Shown here piece after piece: positions 18,028 through 26,455 of a DNA stretch of 64,000 bases. The DNA is from Acidimicrobiaceae bacterium (GTDB lineage Bacteria > Actinomycetota > Acidimicrobiia > Acidimicrobiales > RAAP-2): assembly GCA_003142095.1 (NCBI GenBank), contig PLON01000073.1, forward strand, positions 41,434 to 105,433. Direction: 5' to 3'. A program made the translations under genes and the position numbers. Every line of letters starts with the position of its first letter. Positions within the stretch are counted from its first letter, which is position 1. The notes under the pieces were generated by a model. The model ran no database searches and had not been told where the DNA came from. It saw nothing but the letters and a program-made list of their open reading frames with translations.

Positions 18028-18699
18028 TCAGTGCGAGCGACGCCACTCTTTCAATTCGTCCAAGGGCGCAGGCACGCTGACGACCGCCCACGTGGCGCCC
18101 GCTTCTTCGAGCGCACTCAAGGTCGCCGTCGCGTCGCGACCGAGTGGACCGGCCCAGGTGACGGGTCCGTTCGCGGCTTCCTCGCGCACCACGTGTGCGG
18201 CAACTCCCCAGAGATTCAGTGCGACACCGTGCTCGCGCGCCACCGTATTGGTTGCCGGCGACCCCGCCCCGCACCACACGTTCATCAGTGGGGCGAGGGC
18301 CGTAACCGCGTCACTCAAGAGGCGCCGCCGTTCACTCGCGCTCGGGTAGTCGATGCCGTAGGCGTCATGCTCGGGTTTCGAGAGATCGTCACCCGTGCCG
18401 AGTGCGGCGATAACGCGACCGGGGGCAATCGCCTCGAGGGTCGTGAACTGCTCGACGAGCTTCGCTTCACCGACGAGACCGACGCGCGCCACGAGCGTGC
18501 CGACGCTGACAGAGAAGCGAGCGGCCACCGCACCGAGCACGGGCATCGGCGCAAGCGCCGGGCGTTCGGGCGATCCGATGGGCCAGAGGTGATCAAACGC
18601 GAAAACGCCATCGAGTCCCGCGCGCTGTGCACGATCCGCGAGCGCCAGCGCGTCGTTGGCGTTGTCGCAAAATGTTGGCAGTAAGACGCCGAGCTTCAC
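18028..18699 (-). CDS. LLM-class flavin (F420)-dependent oxidoreductase, short form
   Basis: 223 aa; LALADRAQRAGLDGVFAFDHLWP, SVGTLVARVGL, GRVIAALGTGD. Confidence 0.75.
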   Translation of the reverse strand: MKLGVLLPTFCDNANDALALADRAQRAGLDGVFAFDHLWPIGSPERPALAPMPVLGAVAARFSVSVGTLVARVGLVGEAKLVEQFTTLEAIAPGRVIAALGTGDDLSKPEHDAYGIDYPSASERRRLLSDAVTALAPLMNVWCGAGSPATNTVAREHGVALNLWGVAAHVVREEAANGPVTWAGPLGRDATATLSALEEAGATWAVVSVPAPLDELKEWRRSH

Positions 18700-19667
18700 G
18701 CTCTCTCAAAGGCGACGAGCGTGGCGCCCATGGCCCCCGAGCGCGCGCCAAACATTGAGGTCGTTACCGTGATGGTGGGACGAGCGTCGTAGCCTTCGAC
18801 GAGCTCGGCGAGATATTCTCGCGCGGCCGGCAAGACCAAATCGGACGCCTCCGAGAGACCTCCGCCGATAACGAAGTGTCCACAGTCCAAAATGGCGACC
18901 AGGTTCGAGAGGCCGAGCGCGAGCCACCACCCGACTTCGCGCATGAGTGCGACGGCTTCGTCGAGCCCTTCGGCCGCGGCCGCGGTGACGTCCTCGGCGC
19001 GTACCGCGCGCGGGTCGCCGGCACATTGTTCGACGAGTGTGGCGAGTCGGCCCTCGAGAGCCGCCTCCCTGGTTAAGCGGTGCAGTCCCCCGCCCGAGGC
19101 GTAGCGCTCCCAACAGCCGTGTCCGCCGCAGAGACACGGAGCGCCGTGGGCGTCGATGACCATGTGGCCAATCTCACCGGCGAAGCCACTTCGTCCGCGC
19201 ACGAGTTGGCCGTCAGCCACGACTCCGCCGCCGATACCGGTACCTAAGGTCACCATCACGAAATCGGAGATTCCCCGTCCCGCACCCCATTCGTGTTCGG
19301 CGAGCGCCGCGCAGTTGGCGTCGTTTTCGCAGAAGACACTCGAGTTCGCGAGCGCGTCGCCCAACTGGGCGCCGAGATCGGCGCCCGAGGCGGTTTGCAA
19401 GTTCGGCGCGAACGCGAGATGACCGTCACGGCGCATCATGCCCGGCAGCCCCACGCCGATCGGCACCTGCGAGGGATCAAGCGACTGACGCTCGCAGAGT
19501 TCGTAGATTTGGTCCACGAGCACCTTGGCGGTCGCTTCGCCCGCGTCGAAACCTTCATCGTGGGGAGTCTGCGACTTCATCTCGCCCACGACGCGCCCGT
19601 CGCGTGCCACCATGAGTGCGAGAGCTTTCGTGCCGCCAACGTCGATGCCGATTGCGACGTTACTCAT
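18696..19667 (-). CDS. ROK family sugar kinase (glucokinase-like)
   Basis: 323 aa; GIDVGGTKALALMV, VTLGTGIGGGVVADGQ, GEIGHMVIDAHGAPCLCGGHGCWERYASG. Confidence 0.9.
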   Translation of the reverse strand: MSNVAIGIDVGGTKALALMVARDGRVVGEMKSQTPHDEGFDAGEATAKVLVDQIYELCERQSLDPSQVPIGVGLPGMMRRDGHLAFAPNLQTASGADLGAQLGDALANSSVFCENDANCAALAEHEWGAGRGISDFVMVTLGTGIGGGVVADGQLVRGRSGFAGEIGHMVIDAHGAPCLCGGHGCWERYASGGGLHRLTREAALEGRLATLVEQCAGDPRAVRAEDVTAAAAEGLDEAVALMREVGWWLALGLSNLVAILDCGHFVIGGGLSEASDLVLPAAREYLAELVEGYDARPTITVTTSMFGARSGAMGATLVAFERA

Positions 19668-20101
19668 ACGGCTTCCGCTTGAGCTTTGAGTTCACGCAGC
19701 GCTTGGTCTTGGATGCGATGCGCCGCGCGCGATCTCACGAAGGTGGGGATGGGTACCGAAAGCTCCACCTCGAGATCGTAGGTGAGGAGCGTTCCCTCGG
19801 GCGCCGGCTCAAATCGATACTGGCCATTGAGTACCGACGTGAGATCGCCCTTGGTCTGGTGCCACATGAGAACGTCGGGAGCGCGGCTGTAGTCGTAGCG
19901 AAGGGTGTAGGTGGTAGAGCGTCCAAAGGCGGCCGCGCGAAACTCCACTTCGAGAGGTCGTCCAGCGGCATCGCGCTCGAGCACCTCGATCTTCTTTAGA
20001 TCACTCACCCAGTTCCGGTAGTTCTCGAAGGCGGTGACGACACCGTACACAACCGCGGGCGGCGCGTGGACCAGGGTCGACTCGGTCGCTCGCTGGGTCA
20101 C
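19664..20101 (-). CDS. SRPBCC (START/polyketide cyclase-like) protein
   Basis: TESTLVHAPPAVVYGVVTAFENYRNWVSDLKKIEV; GTG start at about 20101 preferred over ATG 20158 because it avoids overlap with the upstream gene. Confidence 0.75.
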   Translation of the reverse strand: MTQRATESTLVHAPPAVVYGVVTAFENYRNWVSDLKKIEVLERDAAGRPLEVEFRAAAFGRSTTYTLRYDYSRAPDVLMWHQTKGDLTSVLNGQYRFEPAPEGTLLTYDLEVELSVPIPTFVRSRAAHRIQDQALRELKAQAEAV

Positions 20102-20123
20102 GTCACCTCCATTGACCCCAACC

Positions 20124-21284
20124 TTAGGCCAGCGGCGTCGTGCGACGTTCGCGGTCAAAGGGATCTAGTTGGCGAGAGAGTTCGCGCGCGAGGTGGTCCC
20201 ACGCGACGTCGCGCCTCGCCACCACGAGAGCGCGACTCGCGAGGCGTACTCGTTGTTCGTCGTCGCGCACGAGCGTCGCGATCGCTTCGGCGAGGTCATC
20301 GACGCTGCGCGGATTGTCGACGACTATGCCCGTCTCAGCGTTTCGCACGGCGTCGTGACTGCCGCCCGATCGCCCAGCCACCTGGGCAAGGCCGCAGGCC
20401 GCCGCTTCGATGAAGACAATGCCGAAGCCCTCCTGTTCGAGGCCGAGCCACCGACTCCGACAGTCCATCACCATCAGATCGCATGCGGCGATCCACCTCG
20501 GTTGCTGAGCCTCGTCGACGTGACCGAGAAACGTCACGGGCGCGTGAAGTTTGTGCGCGAGACGCTCGAGACGTGCGCGATCGCGACCGTCACCGCCAAT
20601 GAGGACGCGAAGGTGCGGGAACTCGCCGCTCAGTTGAGCGCCCGCGCGAATGAGAGTGTCGAAGCCTTTACGTGGTACGAGACGTGACCACGACGCAATC
20701 AGGAATTCGTCATCTCGTCGACCGAGCGACTCGCGTACGTCGTGGCGAGCCTCGTCGCTGATGGGATGAAAGCGAGAGGTGTCCGCTCCAGGCGGAATCT
20801 GAATGACCGGGCAGAGATCATCCGCCGCGTTACGACGCGCCTCTCGCTCGGGAAACGGGCCCGCGCAAATAGCCACCTCGGCGTGGCGCAGTACGTAGCG
20901 CAGTGATGACGCGACGAACGGTAGGCGACTGGGAATCGTCACCTCGGCCCCGTGCAAGATGACGCCGTAGGGACGAGAGAGCCACGGACCGAGCAACCCG
21001 AGGGGCCACGCCGGGTCAAGTAGAACGAGCTCGGGTTGGTGATGCTCAATGGCCGCCTCAATGGCGCGGTACGCGCGCCACGAAGGCAAAAACAAGGTGG
21101 GCGCGGGGACGCGTTCTACAACTACGTCGCTTGACTCATCGAAGTCGGCGGCGCTTTCGTGCGACGACGCGGTCAGCACGGCCGCGCGCCCAGGCTCCAG
21201 TCGTCGCCAGAGTTCATGAAGGTAAACCTGGATACCGCCGGTTTTCGGGAGGTAGTCGTTGGTCACCAGAAGGTGGCGGGCCAT
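20124..21284 (-). CDS. Glycosyltransferase family 4 (PimB-like mannosyltransferase)
   Basis: 386 aa; LVTNDYLPKTGGIQVYLHELWRRL, IASWSRLVPRKGFDTLIRA, EQEGFGIVFIEAAACGLAQVAGRSGG. Confidence 0.85.
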   Translation of the reverse strand: MARHLLVTNDYLPKTGGIQVYLHELWRRLEPGRAAVLTASSHESAADFDESSDVVVERVPAPTLFLPSWRAYRAIEAAIEHHQPELVLLDPAWPLGLLGPWLSRPYGVILHGAEVTIPSRLPFVASSLRYVLRHAEVAICAGPFPEREARRNAADDLCPVIQIPPGADTSRFHPISDEARHDVRESLGRRDDEFLIASWSRLVPRKGFDTLIRAGAQLSGEFPHLRVLIGGDGRDRARLERLAHKLHAPVTFLGHVDEAQQPRWIAACDLMVMDCRSRWLGLEQEGFGIVFIEAAACGLAQVAGRSGGSHDAVRNAETGIVVDNPRSVDDLAEAIATLVRDDEQRVRLASRALVVARRDVAWDHLARELSRQLDPFDRERRTTPLA

Positions 21285-21290
21285 GGGACC

Positions 21291-21296
21291 ACGCTA
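21291..21296 (-). promoter_or_regulatory. Leaderless-type -10 TAGCGT, N6, ATG (21284)
   Basis: TANNNT-N6-start pattern. Confidence 0.5.
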
Positions 21297-21312
21297 GACC
21301 TCGACGCGGGGA

Positions 21313-21516
21313 CTACCGAACGACGGGGTGGAACTTCAGGGTCGGAACCAGCCCTTCGGCGGTAAACAGTTGCACGACGTGTGCCTCGTCTTCGGTGAGG
21401 TTCAGAGCCTCAGGTTCTTCGCCGAGGATAAAGGTGACGAGACAGTCCGAACAGTCCGGCGTTCCACGCCGCACGCAGTCACGACAACTAATCGACAGTT
21501 CAATTTCCTTGGTCAT
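21313..21516 (-). CDS. Small Cys-rich conserved hypothetical (CxxC...CxxC)
   Basis: MTKEIELSISCRDCVRRGTPDCSDCLVTFILGEE; GAGAGG SD before ATG 21516; the longer 21564 start is also possible. Confidence 0.55.
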   Translation of the reverse strand: MTKEIELSISCRDCVRRGTPDCSDCLVTFILGEEPEALNLTEDEAHVVQLFTAEGLVPTLKFHPVVR

Positions 21517-21563
21517 GAGGTACCTCTCACTCGATGTACTCATCTTGAGCGGGGTCTGTGACA

Positions 21564-21971
21564 TCAGGACTCAAGAAATGACGCAATCTCCGTTTTCACT
21601 TGGGCTGGCGCGAAGACGACGCCTTCAGTTGCCACTCGTTGACGCGCCGCATCGATGAGCACATAGAAGGGGGCGGATCGAATATCGAGTTCCATCAACG
21701 TCTCGGGCGACACGATGACGCGTTGGCGAGCATTGCGCCATTCGTCAGCAGCGGTGGCACTCACGATGACGACGTCGACATCGTTCAGTTCTTCCAGCTC
21801 GCCGTCAATAAAGTCGCGACAACCGTCACAGTTGGGTTTCACCGCGACGATCAGGGTCATTCGCTCAATAGCGTGGCGCCAATCGTCACCGTCGAGAGTA
21901 CGACCTGAGAGCTCACGCGGCGCAGATCGCTCGCGTGGCGCGTCGAATGAGTGTGCGCGAAAGTCGCTCAC
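21564..21971 (-). CDS. Thioredoxin-like small protein with NCDGC motif
   Basis: 135 aa; TLIVAVKPNCDGCRDFIDGELEEL, coupled (4-bp overlap) to upstream gene. Confidence 0.5.
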   Translation of the reverse strand: MSDFRAHSFDAPRERSAPRELSGRTLDGDDWRHAIERMTLIVAVKPNCDGCRDFIDGELEELNDVDVVIVSATAADEWRNARQRVIVSPETLMELDIRSAPFYVLIDAARQRVATEGVVFAPAQVKTEIASFLES

Positions 21972-22177
21972 TCGGACTCGGAGAGCACCTCAACGCCACG
22001 TCCGTGTCCGCACCAGCGACACGTCACCGATTCGACGCTGTGCGCAATGATCTCTGGCTCTTCGATGTTCAGCTCACCACCCACGCTGTAGTGATGAAAT
22101 GAACGCACCGACGTCGTCTCCACTACATCGAATCGAGTCAGATTGCCGCACGCGTTGCAACGATATCGGTTAGTCAC
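21968..22177 (-). CDS. Zinc-ribbon small protein
   Basis: 69 aa; YRCNACGNLTRFD ... CRWCGHG. Confidence 0.6.
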   Translation of the reverse strand: MTNRYRCNACGNLTRFDVVETTSVRSFHHYSVGGELNIEEPEIIAHSVESVTCRWCGHGRGVEVLSESE

Positions 22178-22206
22178 GAATTCACCGTACTGGAATTATG
22201 GATGCC

Positions 22207-22776
22207 TCATTCGTAACGACGGCGCTGCCATTCGTCGGGGAGCACCTCGTACGGGGACGCGTCGGCGTCCTCGTAGGTGTAGACGGTGTCGAACGGATCG
22301 CTCTGGGAATCAACCGCGTTGCGCTCGGCGTCGATCAGTCGGCACAGCGCCGCGGGATGTCGAACGAGCCCGATCGGCATCGCGGCGCCCAACGTTTCAA
22401 GGTAGACAAACCCGCGTCGCGATAAGCGCTCGGTCACGCGTTGATCGACGCGGGTAGCAAACACGTCGCGCATCTCGACGGCCGAGCGCTGGTGACGTAG
22501 CACTCCCCCTTCGATGATGATCCTTTCGTTCGTGATGTGGATCTTGTGCGAACGCCAGCGCCACGTCCTGGTGAGGGTCACGGCCGTCAACGGTAAGACG
22601 AAAACCACCATCAGTAACTCTTCGAAGCGGTGAACATACAAGAAGCGCGACGCTCCCTCGACGATAAGAGCCAGCGTGGTCACCGTGAGAAGAAAGGGTC
22701 GCAGCACGCCGCGCGACACGGGAGTGACCGAAATAATTCGAACTTCGCCCTCGCGCCATAGGTCGCGCCTACTCAT
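22207..22776 (-). CDS. PH-domain (DUF304-like) membrane protein
   Basis: 189 aa; two TM then HKIHITNERIIIEGGVLRHQRSAVEMRDV, the bacterial PH motif. Confidence 0.75.
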   Translation of the reverse strand: MSRRDLWREGEVRIISVTPVSRGVLRPFLLTVTTLALIVEGASRFLYVHRFEELLMVVFVLPLTAVTLTRTWRWRSHKIHITNERIIIEGGVLRHQRSAVEMRDVFATRVDQRVTERLSRRGFVYLETLGAAMPIGLVRHPAALCRLIDAERNAVDSQSDPFDTVYTYEDADASPYEVLPDEWQRRRYE

Positions 22777-22782
22777 ACTCCC

Positions 22783-22789
22783 TAGCGTA
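22783..22789. promoter_or_regulatory. Symmetric TAGCGTA element, candidate bidirectional -10
   Basis: Reads TAGCGT on + and TACGCT on -, between divergent starts 22776 (-, N7) and 22809 (+). Confidence 0.4.
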
Positions 22790-22808
22790 AGGAGTTTGGA
22801 GCACCGAT

Positions 22809-23774
22809 ATGCGGAGGGGATGTGTCACGACGGACACCTATCCTTCGAAGGTGACTGCGCCAACATCTCGCTCGTGGGTACCCGCTTACGTGGCGACAGG
22901 AATCGTATGGGGGTGCTCGTTTCTCTTCATCAAGTATTCCCTCGGTTTTCTGACGCCCTTCGGCGTGGCGTTCATGCGCTGCGCGCTGGGGGCGTTGACT
23001 CTCCTTCTCATCGCAGCGATCAAACGCGTCGCGCTACCGAAAGAGTTCATTGTCTGGTGCCACCTTTGGATCGTCGCGATGTGTCTCAATATCGTCCCCG
23101 GGGTCCTCTTCGCCCTGGCTGAAACGCGAACAACGTCGATCGTTGCGGGCATCGTTAACGCCATGACTCCCCTCACGACGCTGTTCTTCATCCTCTTCGT
23201 GTTTCGTGGGGAAGCAATGAAACGTTTCCAAATCGTCGGTCTCGGAGTCGGGCTCATTGGCGTACTTACAGTCCTCGGCGTCTGGCAGGGATTTGGCGCG
23301 AATCCATGGTGGGCGGTCGTCGCGCTGCTCGGCGCCGTGACGCTCTACGGCATCTCATATCCCTATACGCGGCGCAACCTCATCCCTCGCGGTCTGCCAC
23401 CGGTCTCTCTCGCGAGCGCTCAACTTCTCCTCGCGGCGCTGACACTCCTTCCAACGTTCCTCTTTGATGGGGCGAATGGCCATGCTTTAAGCGTGCACGC
23501 TGTCTTGGGCGTGTTCGCACTGGGGATCTTCGGCAGCGGTTTCGCCTTCATGTGGAACTATCGCGTCATCGCTGCCGCGGGCAGCTCCATCGCCAGCACC
23601 GTCACATATCTAACGCCGGTGGTCGCGGTCGTCGTTGGAGTCATCTTCTTGAGCGAGCCGCTGACATGGTTCGAGCCGGTGGGTGGCGCGATCGTGTTAT
23701 TCGGAGTCGCGATCGGACAAGGTCGGATTCGTCTAGACGTTACGAAGCTGATTCGCCGCCATCGCGAAGTATGA
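22809..23774 (+). CDS. DMT/EamA family transporter
   Basis: 321 aa, 10 TM; duplicated EamA pattern. Confidence 0.88.
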   Translation: MRRGCVTTDTYPSKVTAPTSRSWVPAYVATGIVWGCSFLFIKYSLGFLTPFGVAFMRCALGALTLLLIAAIKRVALPKEFIVWCHLWIVAMCLNIVPGVLFALAETRTTSIVAGIVNAMTPLTTLFFILFVFRGEAMKRFQIVGLGVGLIGVLTVLGVWQGFGANPWWAVVALLGAVTLYGISYPYTRRNLIPRGLPPVSLASAQLLLAALTLLPTFLFDGANGHALSVHAVLGVFALGIFGSGFAFMWNYRVIAAAGSSIASTVTYLTPVVAVVVGVIFLSEPLTWFEPVGGAIVLFGVAIGQGRIRLDVTKLIRRHREV

Positions 23775-24107
23775 CGACATCTCGGTGAACTGTTCGTCGT
23801 TTAGTTGGTCTCGCATGTTCTCGAGGGCCTTGCCCATAGCGCTCAGCCACGCGTCGCGGGCGGTCTTCGTCACGCGAAAGGGAGCGTGACGCATTCTCAA
23901 ACGAGGGTGTCCGCGCTCGTCTTGGTAGGTGCGGGCACCACCCCAATACTGCACGAGGAACAACGTCAAATGACGTCGAGCGTCCGTTAGATCGTCGGGA
24001 TACATGGGCCGCAGCGTCTCGTCAGTTTCAACAACCGCGTAGAACGCGTCCACTAACTGTACGAAGAACGCATCACCGCCGACCTGATCGAAGAGCGATT
24101 CTTCCAC
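23733..24107 (-). CDS. glbO: Group II truncated hemoglobin (GlbO/trHbO-like)
   Basis: LFDQVGGDAFFVQLVDAFYAVVETDETLRPMYP, YWGGARTYQDERGHPRLRMRHAPF, MGKAL. Confidence 0.88.
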   Translation of the reverse strand: MEESLFDQVGGDAFFVQLVDAFYAVVETDETLRPMYPDDLTDARRHLTLFLVQYWGGARTYQDERGHPRLRMRHAPFRVTKTARDAWLSAMGKALENMRDQLNDEQFTEMSSYFAMAANQLRNV

Positions 24108-24113
24108 CTCGCC

Positions 24114-24119
24114 ACGCTA
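24114..24119 (-). promoter_or_regulatory. Leaderless-type -10 TAGCGT, N6, GTG (24107)
   Basis: TANNNT-N6-start pattern. Confidence 0.5.
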
Positions 24120-24159
24120 ATCGCATGGCCTAGAATGGATATCCCAGTCTCCTTGAGAC

Positions 24160-24235
<76 letters not shown>

Positions 24236-24476
24236 CCTGATCAACGTGCTGGAGCGCGTTCACGCAGTCAGTTAAGACTCGCCCAGAATCCAGGACGCCA
24301 CGAGGCGGTCCCGAACCAGAAAGTCCTGAGTGGAAGTGGCGTCAGCCACGTTCATCAGGCAGACTGAAACCAATGACCACGTGTGGCTGTTTTCGATGCA
24401 CAGGTGTGGCTGTTTTGGTTGCGCATTGACAGCGAGCGAAAGTCCCGTCAGCGGAGATCCGACGGACGTACCACCA

Positions 24477-25364
24477 ATGATCGGCGCCATCGAAGCCGGG
24501 GGGACCAAGATGATTTGCGCGGTGGGCCGAAGCTGGCGCGAGGTTCGAGACGCGAAGAAGTACGTCGTGACAACCACGGCACCCGACGAGACAACGACGA
24601 CGGTGATGGAATGGTTCGCGTCGCAGCACGAGATAACGCCACTTGGCGCCATTGGTGTCGCCTCGTTTGGACCAATTGACTTCGCCACGAACAGCATCGC
24701 ACGCTCGACCCCCAAGGAGGCCTGGCGCGGGGTCAGCTGGCGCGACGCCGTCACGAATTACCTTGGTCCGATCGCCCTCGGCTTTGACACCGACACCAGC
24801 GCGGCCGGTCTCGCCGAGTGGCACTGGGGCGCGGCGCAACGTCGTCGCGTGGTGGTCTACGTGACGATTGGTACTGGCATCGGGGGCGGACTCATCATTG
24901 ACGGCGAAGCGTTGCACGGTCTGTTGCACCCCGAATTCGGCCACATGTTCGTTCCTCGTCAGCGCGGCGACGAGTTCGCTGGCACCTGTCCCACTCACGG
25001 CGACTGCCTCGAAGGCCTCGCATGTGGACTCGCGGTCAACCGGCGCTGGAATGGTTCGAGTGAACAGTTGGCGCCCGAACACGCCGCGTGGGAACTCGAG
25101 AGCGACTACCTCGCTCTCGCCATGGTGAACATCATCATGGTCGCATCGCCCGAGGTCATCGTGCTCGGTGGCGGTGTTATGAAGGTCGAGGGCCTGATGG
25201 AGAAGGTCCGCACGAAGACGCGTGATCTCGTCGCGGGCTATATCGCCAAGGACGCATTGTCGAGCGAGATCGACACGTACCTAGTCACCCCGGGACTCGG
25301 TTCGTCGTCGGGCGTCGTGGGCGCGTTCGTCCTCGGCGCACGCGCGTGTAGAAACTCGGCGTAA
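24477..25364 (+). CDS. ROK family fructokinase-like sugar kinase
   Basis: GAIEAGGTKMICAVG, VYVTIGTGIGGGLIIDGEALHGLLHPEFGHMFV, HGDCLEGLACG. Confidence 0.88.
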   Translation: MIGAIEAGGTKMICAVGRSWREVRDAKKYVVTTTAPDETTTTVMEWFASQHEITPLGAIGVASFGPIDFATNSIARSTPKEAWRGVSWRDAVTNYLGPIALGFDTDTSAAGLAEWHWGAAQRRRVVVYVTIGTGIGGGLIIDGEALHGLLHPEFGHMFVPRQRGDEFAGTCPTHGDCLEGLACGLAVNRRWNGSSEQLAPEHAAWELESDYLALAMVNIIMVASPEVIVLGGGVMKVEGLMEKVRTKTRDLVAGYIAKDALSSEIDTYLVTPGLGSSSGVVGAFVLGARACRNSA

Positions 25365-25839
25365 CGATCCGACGATTCACTCAACGGGGTCATCCAAGCG
25401 AATCATCCGTCGGCGGCCAAAGCGGCGAGTGTCCGCGGTTCATCGCGTCCTCGAAGCCTTGACGCGCCCTACGGCCCCATCAGAAACGTCGCCGTTCGCT
25501 GACCCGTTTGCCACACCGCCGGAAATTGGCAGCGCGTTCGATCAATTTTTCTGTGCTTACGCAATACTCGCCGCTTGCACACTTGAGCCACTAGTGTAGA
25601 CCGGCGTCGTTTTCGACCCTTAATCCGACACCCCAAGAGCTGTGCAGTGATTAACCGCAGACGAATCTCTGACACTACTCAGAGTACGTACGACCTCCGT
25701 TTCGAATTTGAAGACGTTCCAGACGAAATGGGGCTGATCGCTCATGCGACGGCCTTCCCGTTGTGATATCGACGCCCCAATGTGAGTGACCAGGTCTACT
25801 GTAAATGGCAACTCGCAGCTCGCTAAGAGGAGACGAAAA

Positions 25840-26400
25840 ATGACCACTTTGAAAGATCGGCCAAACACCGCGTTGATCGTCGTCGACGTCCAGAACGGTG
25901 TTGTTGAAGGCGCTCATGAACGCGACAGCGTCGTTGCGAACATCGACGCCCTCGTCCAGAAAGCGCGCAAGGAAGGCGTTCCCGTCGTTTGGGTTCAACA
26001 TTCCGACGAGCAACTTGAGCCAGGCAGCGATGAATGGAAGATCGTCCCCGAGCTGACGCCCAATAGCGCCGAGCCGCTCGTCGCGAAGAACTATGGTGAC
26101 TCCTTCGAAGACACGACTTTGGAAAGCGTGTTATCAGACCTCGCGGTAGGTCGACTCATCGTCACCGGAGCACAGACCGACGCGTGTATTCGTTCGACTC
26201 TCCACGGTGCATTCGCGAGAGGATATGACGCCACTCTCGTCAGTGACGCGCACACGACCGAGGACAGTACCGAGTGGGGCGCGCCGTCGCCTGATTTGGT
26301 GATCGCCCACACGAACCTGTATTGGAAATTTCAGAGCGCGCCCGGGAGAAGAGCCGGCACCGTGGAAACCAAGGATGTGGACTTCGCCGCTTCCGCGTAA
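25840..26400 (+). CDS. Isochorismatase-family cysteine hydrolase
   Basis: ALIVVDVQNGVVEGAHERD, VTGAQTDACIRSTLHGAFARGYDATLVSDAHTT; ATG 25840 after AAGAGGAG. Confidence 0.88.
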   Translation: MTTLKDRPNTALIVVDVQNGVVEGAHERDSVVANIDALVQKARKEGVPVVWVQHSDEQLEPGSDEWKIVPELTPNSAEPLVAKNYGDSFEDTTLESVLSDLAVGRLIVTGAQTDACIRSTLHGAFARGYDATLVSDAHTTEDSTEWGAPSPDLVIAHTNLYWKFQSAPGRRAGTVETKDVDFAASA

Positions 26401-26455
26401 ATTCGTCGCCGTTGTGATTCCCCGGCCAAAACGTACTGACAAAGTCTGGAGCACC

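Noticed and set aside
18028-18699. LLM oxidoreductase as a truncated pseudogene
   Set aside because: Shorter than typical (223 aa) but starts cleanly, overlaps the neighbouring gene by 4 bp and shows no frameshift remnants
25470-25839. Small ORFs on both strands between ROK kinase and isochorismatase genes
   Set aside because: No SD, no motif, mutually overlapping; left as non-coding
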